Assembly: GCA_946637575.1 (NCBI GenBank)
Contig: CAMPBJ010000020.1
Span: 1 to 10,714, forward strand
Direction of reading: 5' to 3'
DNA: 10,714 nucleotides
Source: an uncultured Clostridia bacterium
GTDB lineage: Bacteria; Bacillota; Clostridia; Christensenellales; Borkfalkiaceae
Shown here one piece after another: positions 1 through 6,057 of the stretch. The stretch's first letter is position 1, and each line of letters opens with the position of its first letter. The notes beneath the pieces were generated by a model. The model was given only the letters and a program-made list of their open reading frames with translations, was not told the origin of the DNA and did no database searches. Position numbers and translations under genes: made by a program.

Positions 1-650
1 GAAGGGAAAAGGTCGTTTTTTAAGTTTTTTATCCCCCCGTCCGCGTCGCCTTTTTTTACGGCGGCAAGCATTTTATCCGAACTATCCTTAAACGTTTCCC
101 CCGCCTCGTCGTACGCTTTAAAAGCGTTTTTCGTTATCACCGAGCCGTCTGCGATACACAGAATAAGGTAAAGTTTAAGGTCGGTTTCGATCGGGGTTAT
201 TTTATCCCCCCTGCCCTCTAAAAGGGCAAAACCGCCGTTTAACATATATTTTGTGTCGCTGCCGAGCGCGTCCGAGAGCGTTGCGATATCGCCTTCTATG
301 CCGAAGAGAGTTTTTAGCCCTTTTAAAGCCCCCGCGCTGTCCGCGGAAGATCCCCCGAGCCCGCCGCCCACGGGTATTTTCTTTTTTAACAGAATATCGA
401 AACCCGAAGTCCTGAAAGTTTTCTTGAAAACTTTTCCCGCCTTAAAGGCGTTGTTTTCGTCCGCGGAACAGCCCGCGCTTCCAACTACCTTTAATGAAAT
501 TCTGTCGTCGTTTCTTTTTTTAATAACGATTTTATCCCCGAAGTCAATAGTGGAAACGACGGTTTTTAACTCGTGAAAACCGCCGTCTTTTCCGACGATA
601 TCGAGCGAAAGATTTACTTTCGCATGCGCCGTAACTTCAAGTTTTTTCAT
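1..650 (-). CDS. ispE: 4-diphosphocytidyl-2-C-methyl-D-erythritol kinase, partial (C-terminus beyond window)
   Basis: The product is a GHMP-family kinase that phosphorylates CDP-methylerythritol on its 2-hydroxyl with ATP, in the cytosolic MEP pathway to isoprenoid precursors. I translated the minus strand from 650; 216 codons are visible of roughly 280 usual for the family, and the rest lies left of position 1. Visible hallmarks are the N-terminal 'AHAKVNLSLDI' strand, the glycine-rich ATP loop 'PVGGGLGGSSAD' near residues 91-102, and 'GGFALLEGRGDKITPI' in the middle. The substrate loop reads 'GSDTKYML', where many IspE proteins have a 'GaDvPff'-like stretch, a mild divergence. The ATG at 650 has an AGAGG ribosome site about 7 bases upstream. 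It starts only 15 bases after the SPOCS/LysM gene stops, so the two are probably co-transcribed; veg/SPOCS/ispE proximity is common in Clostridia. Confidence 0.9.
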   Translation of the reverse strand, partial: MKKLEVTAHAKVNLSLDIVGKDGGFHELKTVVSTIDFGDKIVIKKRNDDRISLKVVGSAGCSADENNAFKAGKVFKKTFRTSGFDILLKKKIPVGGGLGGSSADSAGALKGLKTLFGIEGDIATLSDALGSDTKYMLNGGFALLEGRGDKITPIETDLKLYLILCIADGSVITKNAFKAYDEAGETFKDSSDKMLAAVKKGDADGGIKNLKNDLFP

Positions 651-665
651 TTGAAAACCTCTTTT

Positions 666-2162
666 TTAACGTTTTCTGTAAACCACTATTCTTTCGTCGC
701 CCGAAAGCGGGAACTTTAAGTCCTTGTTCCCTTCGGTAAGTTCGTCGGGACATACGTTAAGGCGTTTAGAAAGCGACCAAAGGTCTTCGCCGGAAAGCGC
801 TATGTACACCGAAAAACCGGAGTTTTCGGTCTGCTTTTCGCCGTCGGCTCTTACGCTTTTTATGTACCTTTCTGTCGCCCGTTCTTTGCCGCAAATATGC
901 AGCGCGACGGTAAAACTTATCTCTAACTCGTCACCCGAAACTTTTTTGAAATCCGATTCGAACGCCAACGCCGAAACGGAAAGTTCACCGAGAGAATTAA
1001 ACTCGTTTAACTTTACTATGGCGGGCGACATTATCCTTTCGGTTCTGTAACCGTTTTCGCCTTTTATTATCGCGTCCGCCGTGTAGGCTAACGCAACTTC
1101 GAGCGCGTCGCCCTCCGCCTTAAAGGAGACGACTTCCGCGTAGTCGTTATATAAGCATATCACTTCGTCCGAAGCGGAAAGCGTGCCGAGCGCGACTTTT
1201 ACGGTCTGTTTTTCTCGCTCGAACCTCTCCCCGCAAGGTTTAATAAACTCGATCTCGCCGTACTCTAAAGACACGTTTTCGGTTTTAGAGAACGCGTCGG
1301 TCGCGATAAGAATATTGTCGGAAGAAAAGGCGCTGACTTCGTACCCTACGGAAAGGGAAACTTCCACCGTGCTTTTCCCGTTCGTTTCGTCCACCGTAAC
1401 GTCCGTCTTAAAAGATTTCACGAACGCGCTTGCCGTGGGCATAAAAACCGGCATCGCTTCTTCGTATTCCGCGTCGATACGGACGGGGATGTTTTTACAT
1501 TCTTTGATTATAGCACCGTTTTCGGCGTTTGACAATACCAAAGCCGTGATTATCACTTCGCCGTCGATTATAACGCTCCCTACACCGCATTGAACGGAAG
1601 TAATTGTCATCTCCGCCTTATGCGTTAAAACCGCCTTTACGGGGTAGGGAAGTTCGAACTCTTCGGTAACGGGAAACGCGCCGAACACCGCGCCGTAGTT
1701 TTTCGTTATCTCTCTTTCCGTACCGTTGACGATTATCCCATCTCCGCCGGATAGGTAGTTTGCCGAAACCTTTTCGGTAACGCTCGCAAATACCGAAAGA
1801 AGGGCGGATACCGAAAGATTTACGCCGGACGTGTCGTATTCGGTCTTTTCCGCTTTAACGCGGACGTCCGTAAGTTTCTGTTCCGCCGTTATATCGAAAC
1901 TTACGAAAAAGTCTTTTTTACACTCGTATTTTTTAAGCGAACCTTCCGCGTCTTCGTAGCAAAGACAGAAGATCGCTTTCCCCGAAAGTTTCGGCTCTTC
2001 TCCGCTGCCGTCGGGTACGGCGTGCGCCGCCACTGAAAGGCTTATTACTTTTAAGACGCTCTCCGTCGGAACGTCAAGCCTGCAAGAGACCTGCACGCTC
2101 TCCTTTTTTTCTCCTGCGCTCTTTATAAAGTTGATTTCGCTGTACTGCGGATTGATCGGCAT
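666..2162 (-). CDS. SPOCS (DUF3794) and LysM domain protein, SipL-like
   Basis: A 498-residue protein resembling SipL, the SpoIVA-interacting protein of clostridial spore-coat assembly. It appears built of three beta-rich SPOCS/DUF3794 units (about residues 20-130, 160-290 and 305-430) followed by a C-terminal LysM domain (about 449-496, 'LSGEDLWSLSKRLNV' then 'LTEGNKDL'). C. difficile SipL has the same architecture and similar length; there the LysM domain binds SpoIVA around the forespore. I see no signal peptide or membrane helix, which fits a mother-cell cytosolic protein. The start at 2162 is chosen over an upstream in-frame ATG because GGGGGA lies 6 bases before it, and the longer version would run through the Veg terminator and overlap the end of Veg. 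Candidate sigma-E elements lie at 2194-2222. Family assignment is solid; the specific SipL role is inferred from architecture and context. Confidence 0.85.
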   Translation of the reverse strand: MPINPQYSEINFIKSAGEKKESVQVSCRLDVPTESVLKVISLSVAAHAVPDGSGEEPKLSGKAIFCLCYEDAEGSLKKYECKKDFFVSFDITAEQKLTDVRVKAEKTEYDTSGVNLSVSALLSVFASVTEKVSANYLSGGDGIIVNGTEREITKNYGAVFGAFPVTEEFELPYPVKAVLTHKAEMTITSVQCGVGSVIIDGEVIITALVLSNAENGAIIKECKNIPVRIDAEYEEAMPVFMPTASAFVKSFKTDVTVDETNGKSTVEVSLSVGYEVSAFSSDNILIATDAFSKTENVSLEYGEIEFIKPCGERFEREKQTVKVALGTLSASDEVICLYNDYAEVVSFKAEGDALEVALAYTADAIIKGENGYRTERIMSPAIVKLNEFNSLGELSVSALAFESDFKKVSGDELEISFTVALHICGKERATERYIKSVRADGEKQTENSGFSVYIALSGEDLWSLSKRLNVCPDELTEGNKDLKFPLSGDERIVVYRKR

Positions 2163-2193
2163 ATTGTTTCCCCCGTTTTTATATAGTCGCTTA

Positions 2194-2222
2194 AATATAC
2201 GCGGGGAAAGAATAAAATATGT
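2194..2222 (-). promoter_or_regulatory. Candidate sigma-E promoter for the SPOCS/LysM gene
   Basis: On the minus strand ACATATT (2222-2216) is followed after 14 bases by CGTATATT (2201-2194). The sporulation sigma-E consensus is KMATATT-N13-15-CATACAMT, so the upstream element matches 6 of 7 and the downstream 5 of 8. The start of transcription would fall near 2187, giving a leader of about 25 bases. No good sigma-A pair is visible in this 60-base gap. C. difficile sipL is known to be sigma-E dependent, which makes the match worth recording, but the region is AT-rich and the match is imperfect. Confidence 0.4.
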
Positions 2223-2224
2223 AT

Positions 2225-2249
2225 AAAAAAACGGCGATAACGCCGTTTT
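2225..2249 (-). terminator. Intrinsic terminator after veg
   Basis: Inverted repeat AAAACGGCG / CGCCGTTTT (2228-2236 and 2241-2249) with a 4-base loop, followed on the minus strand by a run of seven T. It begins 11 bases after the Veg stop and separates veg from the SPOCS/LysM gene, implying that the latter has its own promoter. Confidence 0.85.
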
Positions 2250-2260
2250 CGTTTGTTTAT

Positions 2261-2506
2261 TTAAGATTCCGCCTTTTTTAGTTTTACCCTTCCGCACATA
2301 TATTCCGCGTAAGAATAGGTCGTCTTCCCGCGGAAGCCTGTTATCAGCGGTTTTATGGTAAACAGCGCGGGATAAACCCCCGCAAGTTCGCCCTTAAACT
2401 CCAAAAATTTGTTGCGACCTAAATTGACGGTTACGTTCAAAGGTTGCTCTTTCAACTTGTTGATCTCGTCCTTTGCGTCTTCCAAAGTACCGTTGCTCTT
2501 TATCAT
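2261..2506 (-). CDS. veg: Veg family protein (DUF1021)
   Basis: An 81-residue protein of the Veg family, small SH3-like proteins found throughout the Firmicutes; in B. subtilis Veg stimulates biofilm matrix expression, but its molecular function is not settled. Matching features are 'VNLGRNKFLEFKGEL' and the C-terminal 'YPALFTIKP ... TTYSYAEYMCGRVKL', equivalent to the family's 'YPsvFvv ... vSYsYaDiLT.tVel'. Length is normal for the family. It lies 36 bases downstream of the zinc-ribbon gene, possibly in one transcript, and is closed by a strong hairpin at 2225-2249. The ATG at 2506 has no recognisable Shine-Dalgarno sequence, which is odd for a gene that is usually highly expressed; no better alternative start exists. 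Confidence 0.88.
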   Translation of the reverse strand: MIKSNGTLEDAKDEINKLKEQPLNVTVNLGRNKFLEFKGELAGVYPALFTIKPLITGFRGKTTYSYAEYMCGRVKLKKAES

Positions 2507-2542
2507 AAGACAAGTATTGACAGGTTTTTTAAATTTTATACC

Positions 2543-3076
2543 TTACTCGTCCTCGTCGTCCTTTAAGTCGTCTTCGTCGTCTTTTAAATCGTCCTCGTCG
2601 TCCTCTTCCAAAAAGTCCGACTCGTCGATCTCGCCCGTTTCAAAATCGTCCGCCTCATTGTCGGGTTCGGGCTCGATCTCCTCTTCTTCGTCGTCGAAAA
2701 GTTCTTCGCCCTCTTCCTCGGCAAGTTTAGACAGCGATATCATCTCTTCGCTGTCCTCTTCCTCTTCCGGCTCTTCCTCGTCCAAAAACTCCTTCCAAGA
2801 ATCGTCGCTTTCGGGATCGGGTTCTTTCTCTTCGTTCTCGAACTCCAAAGCGCACTTCGAGCAGATCTTTTCGCCGGGGTTAAGGTAATTCTGATGGCAT
2901 CTGGGGCAGAGATCCGAACTCGCTTCGTCTATCGCGTCGTTCTCTTCTTCGTCGTCGACCGCGAATAAAAGTTGCGGACCTTTTTTAAGTTCCGCCTTAC
3001 AGACGTCGCAGTACTCTTCTTCTTCCCTTATATAATTCAGTTCACATCTCGGGCAAAGTTTCCACTTTCCTGCCAT
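2543..3076 (-). CDS. Twin zinc-ribbon protein with long acidic tail, function unknown
   Basis: A 177-residue protein that I cannot assign to a named family. Residues 1-30 and 53-80 each form a CxxC-x11-CxxC zinc ribbon (Cys8, 11, 23, 26 and Cys57, 60, 72, 75). Both begin 'LCPRC' and share '.NY', so the second looks like an internal duplication of the first. From about residue 80 onward the chain is dominated by Glu and Asp and is probably disordered, ending in a 7-residue repeat 'DDEDDLK'. There is no signal peptide or membrane segment. The ATG at 3076 has GGAG 6 bases upstream; an out-of-frame ATG 4 bases earlier is too close to that site. A near-consensus promoter at 3140-3168 drives it. 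Position between spo0A and veg suggests, but does not show, a regulatory or RNA-polymerase/nucleic-acid-mimic type of role. Confidence 0.8.
   Translation of the reverse strand: MAGKWKLCPRCELNYIREEEEYCDVCKAELKKGPQLLFAVDDEEENDAIDEASSDLCPRCHQNYLNPGEKICSKCALEFENEEKEPDPESDDSWKEFLDEEEPEEEEDSEEMISLSKLAEEEGEELFDDEEEEIEPEPDNEADDFETGEIDESDFLEEDDEDDLKDDEDDLKDDEDE
2546..2602 (-). repeat. 21-bp tandem repeat encoding DDEDDLK
   Basis: The last 19 codons of the zinc-ribbon gene contain two full copies and one partial copy of a 21-base unit (2602-2582, 2581-2561, 2560-2546). The copies differ mainly at synonymous positions, so the repeat has been under protein-level constraint rather than being a very recent slippage. 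It lies in the acidic tail and could vary in copy number between strains. Confidence 0.75.
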
Positions 3077-3110
3077 ACATTTCTCCGTATATACATTATA
3101 TTATATGCTG

Positions 3111-3128
3111 CAATGCCTTTCGGCGTTG
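3111..3128 (-). other. Leader hairpin of the zinc-ribbon gene
   Basis: On the minus strand CAACGCC (3128-3122) and GGCATTG (3117-3111) pair around a GAAA loop with one internal A-C mismatch. It would sit a few bases from the predicted 5' end of the mRNA. The loop is of the stable GNRA type. It could protect the transcript end or be a regulatory structure; no T-run follows, so it is not a terminator. Confidence 0.4.
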
Positions 3129-3139
3129 AACTTTGATAT

Positions 3140-3168
3140 ATTATATCTATATATACCCGTTTTGTAAA
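3140..3168 (-). promoter_or_regulatory. Sigma-A type promoter for the zinc-ribbon gene (and perhaps veg)
   Basis: TTTACA (3168-3163), 17-base spacer, perfect TATAAT (3145-3140) on the minus strand. Predicted transcription start near 3133, giving a leader of about 57 bases to the ATG at 3076. Confidence 0.7.
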
Positions 3169-3211
3169 CTGTTTTTTAATATTTTTTTGTTATTTTTTTG
3201 TATTTTAAGTC

Positions 3212-3955
3212 TTAAACCATCTCCAAAAGCATCTTATCCGCGATAAGCGCTATAAACTCGCCGTTCGTCGGCTTTTCCTGACCGACGTAAGCCCTTACTC
3301 CCAAAAGCGCGTTTATGCTCTCTATTCTGCCCCTGTTCCAGGCGACCTCTATTGCGTGGCGGATCGCTCTTTCTACCTTAGACGGCGTGGTGTTATACTT
3401 TTCGCCTATCATCGGGTAAAGCTTTTTTGTAATGTTGTTTATTATCGGCGGATCGTTTACCGCCATCTTAACTCCTTCCCTTAAAAAGCAGTACCCCTTT
3501 ATGTGCGGCGGTATGCCGACGTTTATAAAAATCTTGCTGATCTTTTCGTCAAGCGACGGTTCGTTCCTGTTTTCCTTTTTCAGCGCGCTCTTCGAGAATA
3601 TCTCCTTTACTCTCTCCGAAAGTATCTCGAACGAATAAGGCTTTACCATAAAGTATGACGCGCCGTATTTTGTTGCCGACGCTATCGCCTCTTCGCTGTT
3701 CAGCGCGGTAAGAACGACGACCTTTACGTCCGGAAAACGGTTCTTTACTTTTTTTACCACTTGCAGTCCGTCGCTTTTCGGCAACACGAGTTCGGTAATA
3801 AGAAGGTCGGGAACGCTCTTTTCGATATCCGCGACGGCTCGCTCGCCTTCGGTACTCATCCCCACGACCTCATATCCGCAAGCCCTGAATTTATCGGCAA
3901 GTTCCTCGTTCATTTCTTCCGTGTTCTGAAGTAAGTACACCCTGTTAAAACCCAT
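3212..3955 (-). CDS. spo0A: Sporulation transcription factor Spo0A with degenerate receiver domain
   Basis: A 247-residue response regulator, close to the usual 260-270 residues. The C-terminal effector domain (about 136-247) is strongly Spo0A-like: 'HIKGYCFLREGVKMAVND', the recognition-helix region 'NTTPSKVERAIRHAIEVAW' and 'KPTNGEFIALIADK'. The receiver domain (1-120) retains the fold signatures 'LTALN' (Thr83) and 'GASYFMVKPYS' (Lys105). The phosphoacceptor aspartate in B. subtilis 'LDIIMP' is Glu55 here ('TELVLP', codon GAA at 3793-3791). The metal-binding pair 'ADDN' is replaced by Gln10-Asn11. The protein therefore probably cannot be phosphorylated normally, and Glu55 may mimic the active state. 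AAGGAG lies 7 bases before the ATG. It is apparently monocistronic, and not next to spoIVB as is common. A diverged Spo0A paralogue alongside a canonical copy elsewhere cannot be excluded. Confidence 0.93.
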   Translation of the reverse strand: MGFNRVYLLQNTEEMNEELADKFRACGYEVVGMSTEGERAVADIEKSVPDLLITELVLPKSDGLQVVKKVKNRFPDVKVVVLTALNSEEAIASATKYGASYFMVKPYSFEILSERVKEIFSKSALKKENRNEPSLDEKISKIFINVGIPPHIKGYCFLREGVKMAVNDPPIINNITKKLYPMIGEKYNTTPSKVERAIRHAIEVAWNRGRIESINALLGVRAYVGQEKPTNGEFIALIADKMLLEMV

Positions 3956-3984
3956 ATTCGTGCTCCTTATCTTTTTATATTTTC

Positions 3985-4013
3985 ATTTTACAATATTTTT
4001 CGAGCAATAACAA
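3985..4013 (-). promoter_or_regulatory. Sigma-A type promoter for spo0A
   Basis: TTGTTA (4013-4008), 17-base spacer, TAAAAT (3990-3985) on the minus strand, with predicted start near 3978 and a leader of about 23 bases. The spacer contains GCTCGAAAAA, which resembles a Spo0A box but is imperfect in its core. Confidence 0.6.
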
Positions 4014-4015
4014 GT

Positions 4016-4130
4016 ATTTTTGTATAAAAATATAAAAAGAAAGTTGATTTATGTATAAAAATGACGAAAAAAGTAAAAATCGTCAGTAATTACCTTACCC
4101 CCAAAATTTTTATTGACTTATGTACAAAAA
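4016..4130 (+). repeat. Three-copy direct repeat upstream of spo0A
   Basis: Two 18-base copies, TTGATTTATGTATAAAAA (4044-4061) and TTGACTTATGTACAAAAA (4113-4130), differ at two C/T positions. A third, shorter copy ATTTTTGTATAAAAA (4016-4030) differs from the equivalent part of the middle copy at one position. They lie just upstream of the spo0A -35 element and could be binding sites for a regulator. The AT-rich background makes some similarity expected, but 16 of 18 is more than I would expect by chance. Confidence 0.5.
4062..4068 (+). promoter_or_regulatory. Candidate Spo0A box
   Basis: TGACGAA matches the Spo0A-box core TGNCGAA exactly and is followed by further A residues, as in good 0A boxes. 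It lies about 84 bases upstream of the predicted spo0A transcription start and directly abuts the middle copy of the direct repeat. A seven-base match alone is weak evidence. Confidence 0.35.
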
Positions 4131-4159
4131 AGAAACCGCATAAATTGCGGTTTCTTTTT
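4126..4159 (-). terminator. Intrinsic terminator after the lipoprotein gene
   Basis: A perfect 14-base-pair stem (4127-4140 with 4146-4159) enclosing a 5-base loop. It begins 29 bases past the lipoprotein stop. A and T runs on its outer arms make it potentially active in both directions. Confidence 0.88.
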
Positions 4160-4188
4160 GCCTGATTTTTATATAAGTTTTCGTTAAA

Positions 4189-5913
4189 TTAAGCCTCGAA
4201 CTGTTTTGCGGCTTGCTGATAAAAGTAGTTCGTGTTGTCCGAGATCAACGCCCTTATTTCTACCTTGTTCGAAATCGCGGAGAGCGCGGTTTTCGCGGTC
4301 TCGTAAGCGGTTTTAAGTTCCTCCTTTCTATCCTCCGAAAGGATCGTAATAGAGCGAATATCCTTTAACGCGTAGAACTTGACCGCAAGGTCGTACGCCG
4401 TCTTATAATTCTCGAACTTCGTAAGATTCTCGCTCGAAACGGACGCTTTTGCGTCTTTGGAGAGCGCGTCGTACACCGCCTGAACTTCTTTTATGCCGTC
4501 TTCGGTCGGAACTCCGTCCTTTTCGATATAGATCTTGCCGAGCGCGATGGTAAACAAGCCCGCCTCGTCAGCCGCTATCTTTTTGCCTAAACTTACCGAC
4601 TCGCCCAAAGTGGTAACGTCGTTATCTTCGTCGTAAATCTCTTCGGCGGTTAAGTTAATCGCCTTTATATAGTGATTATCGTCCGCGTAGAAAAGTTTGC
4701 CGTCGATGATCGCGGGGGCGTACCAGCCGGTGCTTACCGCCTCGTTTACGACGATAACTTCTTTTCCGTCTTCTTCGCCCAAAGCCGTTCTTACGATCTT
4801 TTTGTCGCTGTTATAGTAGTAAAGGTTGCCGTCTTCGATGAACAAAAGTCCGTTCGTTTTCTTGTTCGCAACCGCGGTGATCGTCGCCGAGTCTTTTTCG
4901 GTAAGTCCGGTTTTATATACCTTTCCGTCGTCGCTCGACTCAACGTAGATCTCGTCTAAACTTACGATAAGCGCTTTCGAAACGTCGTAGGACGTGTTCG
5001 CGATCTTTAAAAGGTTGCCGTCGTTTAAGTCGGTAACGTAAGCGACCGCGTCGCTCTTGCCTTCCGCGGTAACGCCGACGAACAGATAGTCGCCGATAAA
5101 CGCGTTTAACTTGTAGGTGTCCTTATTAACCGAACCGTCCAAAATGCAGACGGGATCCGAACCGGGTTTATAAGCGTAGACCTTGTTGTAAGTCGCGGTC
5201 GTTCTCGAATCGTCCGAAACGTAATCTCCTTCGTAACAGGTAACGGTGTAAACTACCGTGTACTTATCTCCGCCTTTTTTAACGAAGAGCGCGGAATCCA
5301 AGGATTCGGATTTTTTGATATCTTTTTCGACCACGGTTTTACTCGTCATATCTTTGGTATTGAATTCGATGATTTTATCGTTATCCGAGTACACGAGATA
5401 CACCGTGCCGTTCACGTCTAAAAACCTGTAATTTTTGTCGAGCGCGCTTGCGACCGCAAATTTCGTAGACTTTTCGCCGTCTAATCTCGTCTTGAAGAAC
5501 ACGAGCTCGTCCACCGCGACGTTGCCCGAAGAATCCTTTTCGGTATTCGGCGTGCCGTAGTAAACGTAAGTTTCTTCCCCTTCGCCGTGAAGGAAGAGCC
5601 CCGAATCGTAGTCGCCCGCGATAAAGAGTTTCGGAACGGCGATCTCGGAAACGGTGAGGTCGGTTTTATCCGCCACCATGAGCGCGCCTTTGACGGGTGC
5701 GCCGAAGGTGTTATCTCCGGTCTGCGCGCCGAGTCCGTTTATAAAGTAAACGTATTTCTCCGTTTCGGCGATAAATCCGTGGTTTCCTTCTACTTTGCCC
5801 CAAGCCTTAAACTTCGTCTTTTCAAAACTCGAAGACGCCCCGCAAGCAAACGCGGTGCAAGCAAAAAGTACACAAAGTATGCCTACTATTATTTTGGTTA
5901 AAGTCTTTTTCAT
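4189..5913 (-). CDS. Secreted lipoprotein with beta-propeller-like core and helical C-terminus, function unknown
   Basis: A 574-residue exported protein. The N-terminus 'MKKTLTKIIVGILCVLFAC' is a lipoprotein signal peptide; the lipidated cysteine is Cys19 (lipobox LFAC) or Cys24 (AFAC, followed by GASSS). Residues about 30-460 carry many short aromatic strand motifs of the type 'YVYFINGL', 'TVYLVYSD', 'KLFYADDNHYIKAI', suggesting a beta-propeller akin to DUF5050-like surface proteins. Residues about 473-574 are alpha-helical ('EVQAVYDALSKDAKASV', 'EELKTAYETAKTAL'), of the kind seen as spacers in gut bacterial surface proteins. The start at 5913 is preferred over an in-frame ATG at 5928 because GGAG lies 6 bases before it and it begins directly with the signal peptide. 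It has its own promoter and terminator. No enzymatic motif is visible; a cell-surface binding or sensing role is a guess. Confidence 0.82.
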   Translation of the reverse strand: MKKTLTKIIVGILCVLFACTAFACGASSSFEKTKFKAWGKVEGNHGFIAETEKYVYFINGLGAQTGDNTFGAPVKGALMVADKTDLTVSEIAVPKLFIAGDYDSGLFLHGEGEETYVYYGTPNTEKDSSGNVAVDELVFFKTRLDGEKSTKFAVASALDKNYRFLDVNGTVYLVYSDNDKIIEFNTKDMTSKTVVEKDIKKSESLDSALFVKKGGDKYTVVYTVTCYEGDYVSDDSRTTATYNKVYAYKPGSDPVCILDGSVNKDTYKLNAFIGDYLFVGVTAEGKSDAVAYVTDLNDGNLLKIANTSYDVSKALIVSLDEIYVESSDDGKVYKTGLTEKDSATITAVANKKTNGLLFIEDGNLYYYNSDKKIVRTALGEEDGKEVIVVNEAVSTGWYAPAIIDGKLFYADDNHYIKAINLTAEEIYDEDNDVTTLGESVSLGKKIAADEAGLFTIALGKIYIEKDGVPTEDGIKEVQAVYDALSKDAKASVSSENLTKFENYKTAYDLAVKFYALKDIRSITILSEDRKEELKTAYETAKTALSAISNKVEIRALISDNTNYFYQQAAKQFEA

Positions 5914-5931
5914 AACATCTCCGTGCATATC

Positions 5932-5954
5932 CGTAAACTTTTTTAAAGTTTACG
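5932..5954 (-). other. Leader hairpin of the lipoprotein gene
   Basis: A perfect inverted repeat CGTAAACTT / AAGTTTACG (5932-5940 and 5946-5954) with a 5-base loop lies in the predicted leader, immediately upstream of the GGAG ribosome site. There is no T-run after it. It could be a dyad operator or an mRNA structure modulating translation. Confidence 0.5.
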
Positions 5955-5979
5955 AATATAAATATCTATACAGTTATAT

Positions 5980-6008
5980 ATTATAGACTATACAAAAAAG
6001 TTTTGCAA
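5980..6008 (-). promoter_or_regulatory. Sigma-A type promoter for the lipoprotein gene
   Basis: TTGCAA (6008-6003), 17-base spacer, perfect TATAAT (5985-5980) on the minus strand; start near 5973, leader of about 60 bases. The TTGCAA hexamer is palindromic and could also serve the divergent small gene, where TAACTT (6026-6031) lies 17 bases away, but that -10 is poor. Confidence 0.7.
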
Positions 6009-6057
6009 TGATTTTTTTGTTTTTTTAACTTTTTTTCTTTGGTTCGGGGTGAAAATA

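Noticed and set aside
253..576. Plus-strand frame of 107 codons
   Set aside because: Shadow of ispE, whose conserved motifs are on the minus strand.
2163..2297. In-frame 45-codon N-terminal extension of the SPOCS/LysM protein
   Set aside because: It would read through the veg terminator and overlap the Veg coding end; the ATG at 2162 has a GGGGGA ribosome site and begins the family-like sequence.
2516..2540. TTGACA on the plus strand as a promoter antisense to the zinc-ribbon gene
   Set aside because: No -10 hexamer at an acceptable distance (nearest TATACC after 14 bases), and no gene follows in that direction.
2409..2888. Plus-strand open frame rich in serine
   Set aside because: It is the complement of the Glu/Asp-rich codons of the zinc-ribbon gene and of veg; no ribosome site and no protein-like composition.
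3171..3206. A/T-rich stretch after spo0A as a terminator
   Set aside because: On the minus strand it is A-rich rather than T-rich and no hairpin precedes it, so no intrinsic terminator for spo0A can be supported.
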